NCBI GenBank assembly: GCA_018136815.1
Contig: CM030933.1
Span: forward strand, 372,001 to 436,000
Reading direction: 5' to 3'
Source: Isochrysis galbana
Taxonomy: Eukaryota; Haptophyta; Isochrysidales; Isochrysidaceae
Length of the DNA stretch: 64,000 nucleotides
The notes under the pieces were generated by a model. It worked only from the letters and a program-made list of their open reading frames with translations, did no database searches and was not told where the DNA came from. The translations under genes were made by a program, and so were the position numbers. Positions 10,787 to 22,567 of the stretch are shown piece after piece; position 1 is the stretch's first letter; every line of letters begins with the position of its first letter.

Positions 10787-12625
10787 GACGAATTGTGATG
10801 GCCCATAGGGCCTGAGGGCAATGAGGAAGGGGCCATGCCGGCGGCAGGCGCGGCGGAGGAGACGAGTTCGGAGGTGCTGACGGGCTGAGGCCCGTCAGCA
10901 GAGGAAGGCGGGCAGGCGGGCTTGAGCGAGGGCGAGGACGGCGGCGAAAGCGGCATCGAGCGAGCGGCGAGAGGCGAGGGCGAGTGTGAGGAGGGCTGTG
11001 ATGGCAGGGGCTGGCGAGGAGAGGCGAGGCTGTAGGGTATGAGTGTTACGAGAGCGAGAGCGACGAGAGCGAGAGCGACGTGTGATGGCAGGGGCTGGCG
11101 AGGAGAGGCGAGGCTGTAGGGTATGAGTGTTACGAGAGCGAGAGCGACGAGAGCGAGAGCGACGACGGATGACGACTGGCGACAGGACGACGGACAACGA
11201 CACCCAGGAAAACACCCCGACTCTCGCCCCACGACTTTCTCACGTAACTCGACTAAAATCAAACCCAAACACTCCGGCCAGACGACGACGGACGACGATC
11301 AGAAGGCGATCTGTCGGCGATCCCGTCTGGAAGGGGAATCGCACCATAACGGAAACGAGGGGCAATCCTGCCGCACAAGATTCCAAGAGACCTACCAAAT
11401 AAGACGAAAGGAGTGCGATGTGCCTAAGGGGGAGATACGAAGAGGTCGCAAATTAAACCTGATTGCCCCCAGAAGCAGATAAAGAACCGCTGTAGAGATA
11501 GCAAATTAAACCTATTTGCGAGGCGCCTGGGAGGAAGAAAGGTGGGGAAACTTCCCTTCTCTTTCGAGAGAAAGAGAGAGGGTGCTCCACAACCCACGAT
11601 CCCATGCATCCAAGCGAAGCTTTTGACCGAGAACGAGAACGAGAGAATTATAACGATAAATACCGAACGACGAAGAGAAGAGCGAAGCCTAACGAGAACG
11701 AGTGTCGATTCGCGAATGCGACAGCGCCGCGCTAGCCGCCGGCGCGCCTTCGTTCGCGACTCGTTGTAGTGGTTCCATTCGCCGCGAGTGCGGTAAGATT
11801 ATTAAAAGGTTTTTATCGGAGGCGATGCTTGGGCTCAAACACACGGAAATCCCACTCAAGCACAAGCCAGGCTCAAAGCACGCCCCAACAAACGATTACG
11901 ATTGTTCAAAGAGCTCTACTCTACTTCCACCACCACACACACTGGCATGGAGGTATATATTGACAGGCCTCTATAGAATCCACTATTACGGCATCGCATT
12001 CTCAGTAGAATCGGTGGTTATAAGAATACTAGAGAGATACACTAACTAGACTCAGCAAAGCCCTACTCTTTCCGAACACGAACACGACTGATTCGGCTAG
12101 AAGCTAGAACTCCCCAAGCGGGCATGGGCAGACAGCCGAAGAAAAGGATGAGACACGTGAACTATATATCTCCTTTATTCACGTTAGGTCCAAACGAAAA
12201 GCTGATACCCAGTGCTCACGATAGCCACCAAGCTGGGGGTCGCACATATCGTCGAGGAACCTGAAACCAAACGCACCTGAGGCGCGAGTTTAGCGGACAT
12301 CCGAGATCCGACACACGAGCAAATCACAACAACGGAACCCGCACCCCACGCACGAGAAACAACAAACCCACGCACACCTCGATAATCGTAGATAATCGCA
12401 CACATTAGACACCCAAAAAGCCAGCCCGGAACTCACACTCTGAACCAGGCCCACGGCAGTGCACTTGGGCCGGACCCTGGAAACCGACGAAAAAAAGAAA
12501 AAAAAGGAATGAAGGTGTGCATGGGAGGTGGAGAGAAGGAGAGATGGGAGATAAGGGCGATGTTGGTGGAGAGGTAGGAAAACCTAGACTTTGTAGGTGC
12601 TAGCCCAGAATCTTCAGATGTTTTT
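10787..12625 (+). mobile_element. Degenerate RT-less LINE-like element
   Basis: It starts with a GGCCC-ATA-GGGCC hairpin (10800-10812) also seen at 63825-63837. It contains an 84-bp tandem duplication, a class-2 short-element 3' end (about 11765-11815), and at 11941-12049 a decayed copy of the conserved C-terminal segment LAWRYILT-LYRIHY of elements A and B. It ends with the shared 3' segment (about 12430-12600) and the hairpin AATCT-TC-AGATG with a T-run at 12605-12620. The coding region has several breaks. No target duplication was identified, so the 5' limit is tentative and this may be two overlapping insertions. Confidence 0.6.
10997..11164. repeat. 84-bp perfect tandem duplication
   Basis: 10997-11080 is repeated at 11081-11164. 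Each unit ends with GAGAGCGA-type microrepeats. The unit length is 28 codons, so it preserves frame in any open frame crossing it. Confidence 0.85.
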
Positions 12626-14732
12626 TATGAATGAGTGGCACTCGATCGAAGGCGTTCATACTCGATAACAATACCAATGCCAATGCATCAACCATGTGCA
12701 AGTATAATGGCTCTTACAGAATCAATTCCCTTGTGGTTGCACGATTGAATTCTCTCTCATTTCATCCACCATCGTCTCTGATCCCTTGCGCATGCACCAA
12801 TCGAACCAAAACGCGGTATCTCCATTCTTTCCTTCATCGACTTCAGCATGGCCCCCTTCACAAGTGAATGAAGATAGAGGGGTCCAAAGTCCAGGGCAAA
12901 GGACCAACACCCCCCCCCCCCCCCCCAATAAATGGAGGCCTCCCGGTCTCGTAGTTATCACGAGGGTCTCTACATGGTTGTCCTCAAGGGCTGCGGGCGG
13001 GGTGCATTGGGTGGCAGTCAAGAGGCCCTTTGCACGGACCTTGTCTGGAGCTCCGGATCAGTCAATCAATGTGCGCAGCACCTCAAAAAGGGGTACAGCT
13101 GGGAGGGAGTTGAGCACTCAAAAGCAAAGGATGATAAAGTGAGCTGTCCCAAGCGCCTTTTGTGCGGCGAGCGCGTGAGGGGGAAAGCGGGTCCGGTGGA
13201 TCACGCGGCGCCGCTTCGGTGGCGTAAAAAGGTGCCCACATCGGCGCAGGAAGAAGGTGAGGGGAGGTATTTGAGGATGTTGATCGCCAACCGGCCCAAG
13301 TTGTGGATGATACATGATTGACGGGCTGCCAGTCACGTTGGAACTCTGTCATCAGCGGTAAAAGCGTGCTATGGTGGATCGTTGGTGGTACATGCCAGCA
13401 GATAACAAACAGCTATATTTCCAGGACCAATTCCATGATGGTCTGGGCTGGCATCTTCATTGGCGCCACGTTCTGAATTGTAAGAGACAGGCAAGGGACG
13501 TCCTGAATTGTAAGAGACAGGCAAGGGAGAAGGGATTGGTGAAGGGGGGGGGGGGGGGGGCACCATCAGATACGGAAACGTTGGTAGGTGAGCAAGCGTT
13601 GAGTCTTGGGGGAGGGGTTGAGGGACAGCTATTAGTGTGGTGTGCAGAGGTAGATGTGGAGCTTGGTGATATTGGGTCACGTTGAGTGGGGTCCTCAAGG
13701 GATCACAGCGAGGGAAGCGTTTGGGTCAGTGGCCCAGGTCGATAGTCATGTGGCTGCCGCTGGGCCTGCAAGTAAGATATGCAGGCGAATCGTCGAACAT
13801 GCCCTCAATGAGTGTAGCCAACGCATACCGATGGCTGAAATCTTCAGACACTATCTCGCATCCCTGTGAGCGGCATCAGTGCGGTGGAATAGGTTAGGGA
13901 AATGACGCGGCGTGCTTTCACCCTTTTCTTCACAGTAATTGAAGCCGGTGTGGCAAAATGAAAGGGAACAGCGCAGGTGAAGCGATGACACTACCCGTCT
14001 AGGAAACCGGTCACGTGTCAGGTTGGGGGGGGGGCTTGGCCTCACCGCAGAATGCGCGCGCGAGGGAGGCAGTCTCCGATGGGCCGAGTGCTAGCTCCAC
14101 TGCGACTCTGCTTGGAGTCGTGCATCACGGCGCAGCACTGGTTGAGAATTACGGCGCCTTAGGTCTGAGTCGACGGGAGATGCGGCGGCGTCGAACGAAC
14201 GCCGAGTCGCCGCCAGGGCAGGCGCGCAGCATGGCGGATGGCACCCGCAGATTTCGGAAAAAGAAAACAAGTCCAACTTCTGGTCCCCAAACCTTCCCTC
14301 GAGGCCTCCCGTAGAGCCCTAAAGTACAAGGAGCTCGCTCTCTCTTTCTTAGTTCTCCTCGCCCCCGCCCCCCAGCACGTGGGGAGGTGGCAAAAGAAGA
14401 AAACAAGAGCGTCACACGCGCGGCTCCTCTCGGCGTCCCGTTCGAGAGATTCGCGGGAATTTCCAACGAGAGCTCGGCAGAGGAGGTTCAAGAAGCCAGC
14501 GCGCCGCCATTTCCCCCCCGCGCCTCGCCCCCCTCCCCCCCTTCCCCCTCGGCCCCCCCCCGCGCCATGCGCCCCCCCTCCGACCCCTTCTCTCTCGCCC
14601 CTTTCCTTCTCTCTCCCCTCTCCCGTTCCCCTCGACGCCCCGCCACCGCACCGGCGCGTCCTCCCCTCCCCCGCCCCCTCCCGCCTTCTTCCCCTACCCA
14701 GCCAGAGCCGTTCACTCTTGTGGCAGCGCACG
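12626..14732. other. Intergenic region with weak exon-like segments and CT-rich deiodinase leader
   Basis: No continuous gene was recognised. A plus-strand frame at about 13654-13869 ending in TGA (about 70 residues, Ala/Glu/Arg-rich C-terminus) has coding-like composition and could be a terminal exon, but no partner exons were found. A C-run lies at 12911-12927 and a G-run at 13543-13560. 14500-14730 is pyrimidine-rich and is best read as promoter or leader of the next gene. Confidence 0.3.
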
Positions 14733-15416
14733 ATGGCCGACCTGCTCGAGGCGTTCCGCGCTTGGCAGCAGGGGCCGCACGACTCTTTCGAGCACATCAA
14801 GCACCCCAAGACTCCCTATGAGATTGTCTATCAGTCGCACAGGGACTTCACCTCGCACATCACCATTGGCGCCGATGCGCCCAATGCCACTGCCTTCAGG
14901 ATTGACGGCAGCAAATCGTCGCTGCTCAGCATGATCAACCCGCAAAGGATGACCATACTCAACTTTGGCTCGTGCACCTGTCCCCCGTTTCTTCGATGGC
15001 TCCGCAAGATGGATACGCTTGCTGCCGAGTACAGTCCAAGCAATGTCGACTACCGCATTGTCTACATTACTGAGGCCCATCCTGTCGATGGATGGATGGG
15101 AGGGCAGATAGGAAAGAAGCTGCTTAATGCCATATCTGGTTGGGGCGCTCCCATCCAGTTTGACGATGTCAAACACGCGCAGACCCTCGAGGATCGCCTC
15201 ATCGCCGCCAGCAACTTTGTCAGCGGATGCGACATTGATGAGGACATCGTCATTGTGGATGGGATTGAGGACGAAATCGAAATAAAATATGAGGCGAGGC
15301 CGGAGAGAATCTATGTCGTCCAGCACGGTAAAATTCTCTGGCGCTGCGGCGTGGGGCCGTTCGACTACGACCCTCTGGCTCTTGAGGAATTCCTGCAGGC
15401 CAATGTCCCACGATGA
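14733..15416 (+). CDS. Iodothyronine-deiodinase-like thioredoxin-fold protein, Cys in place of Sec
   Basis: Intronless, 227 residues from the ATG at 14733. The frame stays open upstream to 14238, but that part is a Pro/Ser compositional run in a pyrimidine-rich leader, so the later ATG is preferred. The active-site segment NFGSCTCPPF (around residues 77-86) matches the deiodinase NFGSCTxPPF signature. The catalytic position is TGT (Cys83) instead of a UGA selenocysteine codon, and Cys81 makes a CxC pair. The family motif EAHPVDGW lies near residue 113. The C-terminus shows the strand pattern of a thioredoxin fold (RIYVVQHGKILWRCG). No signal peptide or membrane anchor is seen from this start, unlike vertebrate enzymes. 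In algae these proteins are of uncertain substrate; reductive dehalogenation or a peroxiredoxin-like redox role is possible. Confidence 0.82.
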   Translation: MADLLEAFRAWQQGPHDSFEHIKHPKTPYEIVYQSHRDFTSHITIGADAPNATAFRIDGSKSSLLSMINPQRMTILNFGSCTCPPFLRWLRKMDTLAAEYSPSNVDYRIVYITEAHPVDGWMGGQIGKKLLNAISGWGAPIQFDDVKHAQTLEDRLIAASNFVSGCDIDEDIVIVDGIEDEIEIKYEARPERIYVVQHGKILWRCGVGPFDYDPLALEEFLQANVPR

Positions 15417-16120
15417 CCGCTACATGGTACACCTGGAAATGATCTCTGGGGGAGAAGATCTTCAATGATGGCATGCTACCGAACTGATTGGCTTGTGCGC
15501 GTGCTTGATGAACAACGATATTCTCTCACAGAAGCACTCCAGTGGGGTTTGCAAGCTTTCGTGAAAACGTGGGATTTGGGGGGTACTAATCGAAAGCACT
15601 GATTCGCTAAAGTACTTAAGAACTGATTGACAATCTCGATGCCTCGAGATACCGGCCTCCGATGCACGATTTGTTCTCTTCGTCCATCGATATTTGCGCT
15701 CGCCTTAAATGTTGAATGTAAGTCGATACGTTTGCTCGCCTATGTTAGAAAAACCCTTTGAGCAGATGCCAACTATCAACTACAGACTATTCCTATAGGG
15801 TAGGGCGGTCAAACAGGGGCTTTTTAACTATTAGTAAGGGTTGGGCTGCATTTTTTGACCGTGGCGCGAGGCCCAATAAAAAACCTTCAGGGGGGGCCAC
15901 CTGCCGCCACGAAAATCTTAGCCAAGAAATGGTGCGATTCTCCCCCCCTCCCCCCCCCTCCGTCACGCGCGCTCACGCTCTACCCGTAAAGAATTGGCGC
16001 TCGCGCCCGCGGGGGGATCGGTTCCTTTATATCTAAGCTACATTCGGCATTTGATTCCCGCCCGATGCAGCGCCGTGTCGGGCTGCCGACAGTCCGACCA
16101 CCCCCTGACCCTCTGGCATT
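15417..16120. other. Intergenic region
   Basis: No gene or recognised repeat; short unrelated frames only. The first 100-200 bases are presumably the 3' untranslated region of the deiodinase-like gene. Confidence 0.35.
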
Positions 16121-16125
16121 AAGGC

Positions 16126-16551
16126 CCGCGCAGCCCACCCAGCTCCTCACAGCGCGCGCATGCGGCTACCCTGGCTGCCGCAGACCCCGCCCTGACCATC
16201 CCGACCCGCCCCTCGCAGGATTTGCCCTCACTCGAACTCGGCATCGAGAACCAGGACCAGCTCACCGACGCGGCCGTCCACGCGTGGCTGACGAGCCTCC
16301 GCGTTGAGGCTGCCCTCGCGGCCCTCCTCTCTCTGACAGTGCCGGATTCGGCGCTGATCAATGAGGCAAGACCCGTGGGTGGCCTCAGGATGGGCCACGT
16401 CGTAGCTCTCTACGCCGCGGCGAGCAGAAAAGCCCAAGATCTTGCCAGAGCGCCTCACAGCGCATCTGGCGGGAAAGGTGTCGTTCCTTCAATTGTGGGG
16501 CATCACCCACCAACCAGTTTGCTCCATATGTTCCAGTATCCTTTCAGGTGA
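16126..16551 (+). other. Possible exon or gene fragment, unknown protein
   Basis: One plus-strand frame is open here. From about 16218 it has convincing protein-like sequence (LGIENQDQLTDAAVHAWL, then LRVEAALAALL and GGLRMGHVVALYAAAS), reminiscent of a small helical SAM-like domain. There is no clear start, and the last 60 bases overlap the opposite-strand pseudogene. It could be an isolated exon of a decayed gene. I cannot name a function. Confidence 0.3.
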
Positions 16552-17160
16552 CCAGCCTAACTCACGCCGTTGCGAGTAGAACACAGACAACATATGGCCC
16601 TTGTACAAGTTGTAATCAATCAGGTAAAACGTTTAATATCCCAACCATCAGCTCGCATTTCCATCATTATTTGAGGGTTTACATCCTTCAGTTGCAACCC
16701 ACAGTACTCCGCCGCTTCTTGCCGACGGTTGTACTCATCGACAATTGATGATATGCGCGGATACATCTTCCCTAGAGACGTGACGAAAATTTTGAGAGGT
16801 GGACGACCAAGATTCTCAAGACCGCGCCTTGGGTCTGGGTCCACCTAGAGACACTGGGCGTGCACAAGCCTCTCCACTGGCGCCACTGGGCTGTAATTCT
16901 GGCGCCACTGGGGAAGTTGCTCGGTGCACGTGGCGCAAGCGCCGCCATTCCACCTGGCAAGCCTGTCCTCTTCGTACACCTCCCGTCCCCCACGGAAGAC
17001 GGAAGGCGAACAACACCGAGGAGACGTTTGGGGCAGTCTTGTGCGGACGGCGCAGCGCACGCGCCACTGGCAGATGACAAAGTTTTGGGCATTCGAGAGG
17101 TCGTAGCGCGGCGCCTCATCGTCCCATGTGCGGGTGGTGGGCTTGGCAGGCGGTATTGGG
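16489..17160 (-). pseudogene. Broken unknown gene: in-frame TAG and one frameshift
   Basis: Reading on the minus strand from about 17160, one frame gives coding-like sequence through TWDDEAPRYDLSNAQNF to RLVHAQCL. It then meets a TAG at 16845-16847, continues in the same frame as VDPDPRRGLENLGRPPLKIF..., and after WDIKRF (about 16624) needs a single-base shift. It then continues as LIDYNLYKGHMLSVFY, then QRRELGWSPERILEHM, and ends at TGA 16489-16491. The TAG could instead be the end of an intron (CTCTAG before GTGGAC). The frameshift looks genuine or is a sequencing error. No family was recognised. Its neighbour on the left is a fragment on the opposite strand. Confidence 0.5.
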
Positions 17161-17459
17161 AATCAGCCCATACTGCCAATGACGCGCGACGGCGCGACGA
17201 AAGCGCTCCTAGCACGCGGAGCTCGCGCAGCCAAGGCGCACTCCAAGGTCTTGGCAATACTCGACATGAAGTCAAGGAGAGCCATAGACCGCGGAGCCGA
17301 CGCGGCGTCCGTCGATCTCCGGTGGGCAGCAGAGGCAGAGGGCCTTTGGCGGTCCGCCGCCAAACCTTTCAACATTGGCAAAAGCGACAGCGGCGACGGG
17401 CCAGAGACTGGGGGAGGCGGCGGTGGTGGTGGTGGCGGCGGTGGCGGCGGCGGCAGCGG

Positions 17460-18240
17460 TGGTGAAAAAAAAAATCTGAAGATTCGGGTCACACTCCCAC
17501 AAGACTGACCCAACTTCCCCTCACATTCACGTATCTTTCCCCACTTGAACGGGGAAGCATAGGGAATGGAAAAACAAGGAAGAGAGAGCCGAAAGGAGAG
17601 CGACGATGCGACGGGGGAAGCCGATGCAATCAACGGTTACAGGGAAGGGTTAGTAGAGGTAAGGAGGGAATCTACAACACTTCCTGTGAGTTGATGATAA
17701 ACAAAGGGGCGAGGGAGTAGGTTAACCGCTGGGGAAAACCCACAGAGGCGAACACCTACGACGAGAACGAGGACGGGGGAGCGAGGGCAAGGAGGGACGG
17801 AGGGACCAAGGCTAGAACAAGGCCCCAAGCGCAGGCATGCAAGAACGAGGCTAGCCAGCCACAATGCGCGAGAACAAGGTCAGATCGGCCACAAAGGGGC
17901 GCACGCAGGCAAGGAGCAACAGGCGAGTTACGAGTAAAGGATCAACGAGTAACGAGTAAAACCGGAACGCAACCGAGCGCAAAAAGGCACAAGGTGAGAG
18001 AGTCGATCGCGATTGCGACAGGGCGCTCGTTGACTCGTGCCAAGCGACTCAGCGCGCGCCCCGTGTTGCCACGCATCGCGCGAGAGAGACAAGGAGACAT
18101 GCGGAAAAAGACAAACGTTCAGAGAGAACTGCGCGCGGGGGGGGACCGTCCCGCGCGCGGGGGGAAACCGTCACGTTGTGAAACGAAGGCAGATATACAC
18201 GGAGGTGATCTGCGGCACACAGCATCGATAACAGCACCAT
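17460..18240 (-). mobile_element. Retroelement 3' portion with T-tail
   Basis: The minus strand ends in CCCGAATCTTCAGATTTTTT (17466-17485), the family's AATCT-TC-AGATT hairpin plus T-run. The sequence to its right (about 17500-18240) resembles the body of the remnant at 11500-11770. The left neighbour is a (GGT/GGC)n run (17410-17460). The 5' end and target duplication are not resolved. Confidence 0.5.
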
Positions 18241-18400
18241 GCTAAAGAGGGCGCGGCGTTCTGTTCATCGTTCCCGCCACCCAGTGAATGCACGCTCTCA
18301 ATAGCAAATTTTGCTATGTCAATCTGAATGAATTGCAGTGATGCAACAAGTGACAAGTGAAAAGAGAGTAAGACTCAAAATGCGACACTGATCTTGGAGG

Positions 18401-20471
18401 TTACACGTGACCTCTATCCTTGAAAGGCCACACGTATGCAGGATTCTCGTCAACTAACCACGCGCCCACGGCGCGCAAAGCAGCAGTTTGGTCCTCAAAG
18501 TCTGTCTCGTCGTAGCGATCCAACCGTTGGCGATTACCCCGAAAGACGCGTATCCCATTCTCTGGGCGGCCACATGGTGCTTTCTCTTCAGCGCAATTCC
18601 AAGTAAGATGATGAATCAGGGCCGTGGATTTGACCGACCACCATGAAGAGGCGTGGCGTGGGAAGAGGTCGAAGGGAAGAAGAGCGGCCTTGAGACAGTC
18701 GCCATCTTGATTGCACCCTTTTCGAGTGATGATGCCGATCGCAGTGTTGTTGCCTCTCTCTGTCGCTTCCAGACGCATGCCCGCAGACTCAGCAAGTATG
18801 AATGACCAGCCATACTGGTCGACGATATTATTCCAACGCAAATAGAATTCGATCAACCCGCGCTTCACCTGGACACGGTCACAAAGGTGTAGACAGTCAG
18901 TAGCAAACAGCTGCAGAACAACTACTGGACGACTAGTTGCGGAGCGGTGCTTTTCATGCTGCAACGGCAATCGGCTGGGAGCGCCCGCCTTTCATTCGGG
19001 CATACGCGAAAGCTGAGACGCCGTGCAACCACAGGATCGGGAGCTCACCATGTCCTCGACAAGTGCAGCCACTTTCTGTCCCTTCTTCCCTCGCATGAGA
19101 ACAAATCCAGCATTCACAGCGCAACCTATGTGTCGCACTGGGTCGGCGGGCCAATCGTCACGTTGGAAAAACAGGTCGACATCGGCAGGCTGCTGTCGGA
19201 AGAACGGAAGAATGGGCTTGAGCAGCACAGCCGTTGAATCTGTGAGGAGCACGTCGTAGCCAAATGACACCAGAGCAGCTGCAGCCAAATGACGCTCCAT
19301 CCGCACTGCCTGTCGGATGGCGCGCCAAAGGTTATTTTAGTGAGCACGGAATGGGGCCGACCAGCTTCGCGCATCCTTTATCGCATGAGCAAAAAGCAAG
19401 GAACAGCTTGAAGTAGGGAGGGCGACTGAGGCAGTGCACAAGATACCTGAATGTGCCTCTGCAGACAGGTAGAGTTCCACGCATCGAGATTTATCGAATT
19501 GTCAAAGACAGGAATCTTTCTTGTGAGCATCTCGTTAGCAAGCTCTCTGTCCATGGCTAGCACAATGGCATTGGAGTGGCCCAGCTTATGCGCGTGCATG
19601 ATCCAGTTTAAAATGAGCAGGCGATAATCGAAATCGCCTGCCGCAAGGAGCACGAGACCTACGCAGTCGCAAGGATCGCCGAAAGCTGAGCGTGAGGGGT
19701 GGCAATGAACCCATGTGGACTAGATGTGCTGTTGTCACCACTGGCTACCAGTTGAAGCTGAGCGTAGTGCCATCAACAACGACGTTCGCCGGAGGGTTCA
19801 AATTCGACAGAGAAAACACACCATCAATGGCAACGCGTTTCGCCACATTCACCAAGCCGGCGTACGTTGTCGTTGGGTCCGGCCCATGAGGTGCGCGCCT
19901 AAGGCAAACGGAGAGTGATGATCTAGCTCAACAACTCGCCTTGCGTGGCGAGGCCATGCCATCATCGACCTCACGATTCTCGGGTCCACGGGTAAATTGA
20001 TTCTCTGAATCACGCACCTGCTTCGAGACTGCACGTAATACTCGCGATGCTCGTAAGGCTGGAACCACATCCTGTAGCCCTTCATGTTGCCCTCGCCTGG
20101 ACGGCATCTGTGCGGAAGGACGACAACCGCATCTGTCAATGGCTGAGCAGGACGGCGCTCACACATCCTTGCGTAGCATGAGGAGAAGGGAACGTGCATC
20201 ACCTCCTTGTACCGCACGTCGTCGTGTGAGTTGGAAAGAGCGGCAGCGGCGGCAAGCCGTTCTTGAGCCTAGTCTCTCGCGCATGAGCTTCGGCCGCAGT
20301 CGCCGCGTTCACCTCAGCCCACTTCTTCTTCGACCAACCGGCCGAGCCATCGAGCTCACCGCTCGCTTCTGCACGTCGCATGTGGTCGTGGACAACCTCC
20401 AGGCCCCGCCGCCGCCCGCGGCACCAGCCAGGCGATAGCCAGAGCAGCACCAACAGCGCCACCGCGCGCAT
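18401..20471 (-). CDS. Secreted/Golgi glycosyltransferase, Nucleotid_trans (GT77-like) domain, at least six exons
   Basis: The ATG at 20471 opens a signal peptide (MRAVALLVLLWLSPGWC). Exons (minus): 20313-20471, 20018-20268, from 19898 leftward, to 19447, 19049-19309, 18401-18958. Introns 20269-20312 (44 nt), 19899-20017, 19310-19446 and 18959-19048 are GT-AG and restore frame. The junction between the two middle exons (about 19690-19790) is unresolved. The catalytic part shows LVLLAAGDFDYRLLILNWI, NAIVLAMDRELA, then FGYDVLLTDSTAVLLKP and NAGFVLMRG, the order found in PF03407 enzymes that extend extracellular or glycoprotein sugars. The usual DxD metal site reads D-S-T, so activity is uncertain. 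Donor and acceptor sugars cannot be told. The C-terminus is Trp/Arg-rich, ending FKDRGHV. Confidence 0.65.
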
Positions 20472-20518
20472 CTGCCCTGCCACCGCACCTTGTTCTGTCC
20501 GAAGGGAGAAAATCTGGC

Positions 20519-20534
20519 ACATCTTTTTATAAAA
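20519..20534 (-). promoter_or_regulatory. Possible TATA element upstream of the glycosyltransferase
   Basis: CTTTTTATAAAAAG lies about 50 bases before the chosen ATG at 20471. It is the only such element nearby. This is inference from position and sequence only. Confidence 0.3.
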
Positions 20535-20622
20535 AGCTTCGTTCCGAAGGGATAAACGTTTTAGACGGGGACCTCCCGATCAACCAGAGTTTTTCAGTTT
20601 TTCTTTCAACAAGGTCTCCCCT

Positions 20623-21490
20623 CAACTAAGTTTATACTTAGTTCGCCCATGGGGGGGCACGAGCCCCCCCCTCTCTCCACTCCTCCCCTGCCATGGGGGA
20701 GGATCCACCCACTCTCCTGGCACGCCTGATGGCCTGCCAGGAGCACACAGCCCTGCTGACCCATTCCCCTCCCTACAGGCCCGCCTGACTCGCCCGCCCT
20801 GGCCCGTCGTGGCCTGCCCATTCCTCTGACCAGCCCCTCCTCCCCCTGGGCCCCCTGTTCAGGACCCCCCAGCCAGCTCCAGTCGACCCGCAGGGGCTCG
20901 GAGCGCCAGCGAGGGAGAGGCAGGAGGGGCCAGGGCCATGCCCCAGCCTCACCTGCCCCCTGAGCTGTGCTCCCAGACCCTGCAGGCCATCTGGGGACCT
21001 GAGCGAGGGGCCGCAGGCGCGCGCCATGGGCCCCCGCCGCAGGGAAGAGAGGAGGAAAAGGGAAGAGGGAGGGGAGGGGGGAGCGGCAGCTCTCCCCTCC
21101 GGCAGATACGTGTCTTCTCGCCCCGTTTGGGTAAGAGAAGACGGGGGCGCCAGAGCCAGGAGGGAAGGGCCGCGGCTCGCCGCGGCCACTCGCACTAGCG
21201 AGGGAGATTAGCGCTTCTGGGCCCCTATCTCACGAGTGCCCCCCCCCCCTGCGTTGCTTTTACCCGAAAGGGGTTTTCCCCCAGCGTGGACTCGAGGAGA
21301 GGACGCGCTGGGGTGCGCGGGGTCGGTGCGTGCACTGGGGGGAGGACAAATATCGAGGGGAGGGGGCGGTGCCCCCTCCCCCCGGTAGCACTCGGACACC
21401 TGGCTCGTCAGGCATGGCGGGATTCCGGGACGGAAAAGTTGTGTCCAATTAGCTAGTGGGGTTGGCTAGGATATAACATTAATTATTTTA
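20623..21490 (+). mobile_element. Short retroelement (copy S3), 868 bp, 18-bp target-site duplication
   Basis: The duplication TTCAACAAGGTCTCCCCT is at 20605-20622 and 21491-21508. The 5' hairpin AACTAAGTTTATACTTAGTT is at 20624-20643, then CGCCCATGG and the same ladder of stems as S2. Its 3' half differs from S1/S2 and instead matches S4 (31135-32008), ending GGATATAACATTAATTATTTTA. This defines a second subfamily that shares the 5' leader but has a different 3' end. Confidence 0.88.
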
Positions 21491-22567
21491 TTCAACAAGG
21501 TCTCCCCTATTCCCTATTCCTACCTCTCTCTACTCCTATTATAAGTACTCTTCTCTACTCTACTCACACTTAGAAGGATCCCACAATTGCGAGCACGAAA
21601 CGACTAGGGACGGTATGAAAAAAAATCTTCTTAAAAATTCCCGCTACGTATGCGGCGTGAGGCAGCTTGCTAGTGTACCTCCCTACTACCACCCTACCTT
21701 AACCCCTAACAACCCCCTTCCCCTTCCCCAGTTCCCTTTTTAGCGGAGAAGCTGGATCCAGGGAGGCCGCGCGCGCTGCTTCGGCCGGGAGTTGGAGAAA
21801 AGGGGGTGGGAGATTGTGGCTCGTCTCTTGATCTAGCTTCGACTCGAATTTTCCTCATTTAAATAACGTGAGATCTTTATTGGTTTCCGGTGCGATTCCT
21901 ATTACTACTCTAAGAGATTTGGCTACCCTAGGTGATGTTTCTCATGTCTAGGCCTCTCGCCGCCTGCAAGAGGTCCTCTGATGCTCCTAAGTTGAAATCC
22001 TTGTCTATAGTGTACAGGGGGCTTATCATTTTCCGAATATGTTTGTTGCTCGGGGCGTGTAGCCCCATGTTCTCGCGTTGTTTTTTTAACCTTTGAAAGA
22101 AACCGACCTTCGCCGTTACTAATAAGTGGTATCTCTTAAGGATTGCTCTCAAGATTGTTCTAACGGACCTACCGTCCGCGTTGCCATATTGGATGTTGTA
22201 AAAGTCCGTGAGGATGTATCTCCACGCCAGGATACCTAAGTATCCCGAGGAGGGATGCGGTCTGTCTACCTGGTAGCAAAAGCAAAAGAGACGTTGGGCT
22301 ATCTCAGAGCCCGGCCTAAGATTTATCCCCAGAAGCCCTTCTATGAATTCGAAGATGGGCTCCGTCGCGATGCACGCGGCTATGTGGGTGGAGCTCTCGG
22401 GGGCTATACCGCAAAAGCGGCACGTCGGATCGTCAGCGAACCGGTTCGCCGTGGCTATTCTCCTATGCAGGACGTGTTTGAAGTGCATATATGAGTCTCT
22501 TGGCGTTAAAAAGTTGTACTTGTATAGCTGAGATACTTGTTACAACTATCAGTAAACTGATAGGGTC

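Noticed and set aside
10990-11170. CRISPR-like repeat
   Set aside because: Only two directly adjacent copies without spacers; a simple tandem duplication in a eukaryotic retroelement remnant.
14238-14732. N-terminal extension of the deiodinase-like protein
   Set aside because: Pro/Ser/Ala run in a pyrimidine-rich leader with no targeting-signal character; the ATG at 14733 begins the conserved protein.
17128-17508. Plus-strand frame with a poly-Gly tail
   Set aside because: The Gly run is a GGT/GGC microsatellite and the end is the complement of a retroelement tail; the opposite strand carries the better-supported gene fragment.
19692-19889. Plus-strand open frame of 65 codons
   Set aside because: Lies opposite exons of the glycosyltransferase and has no independent support.
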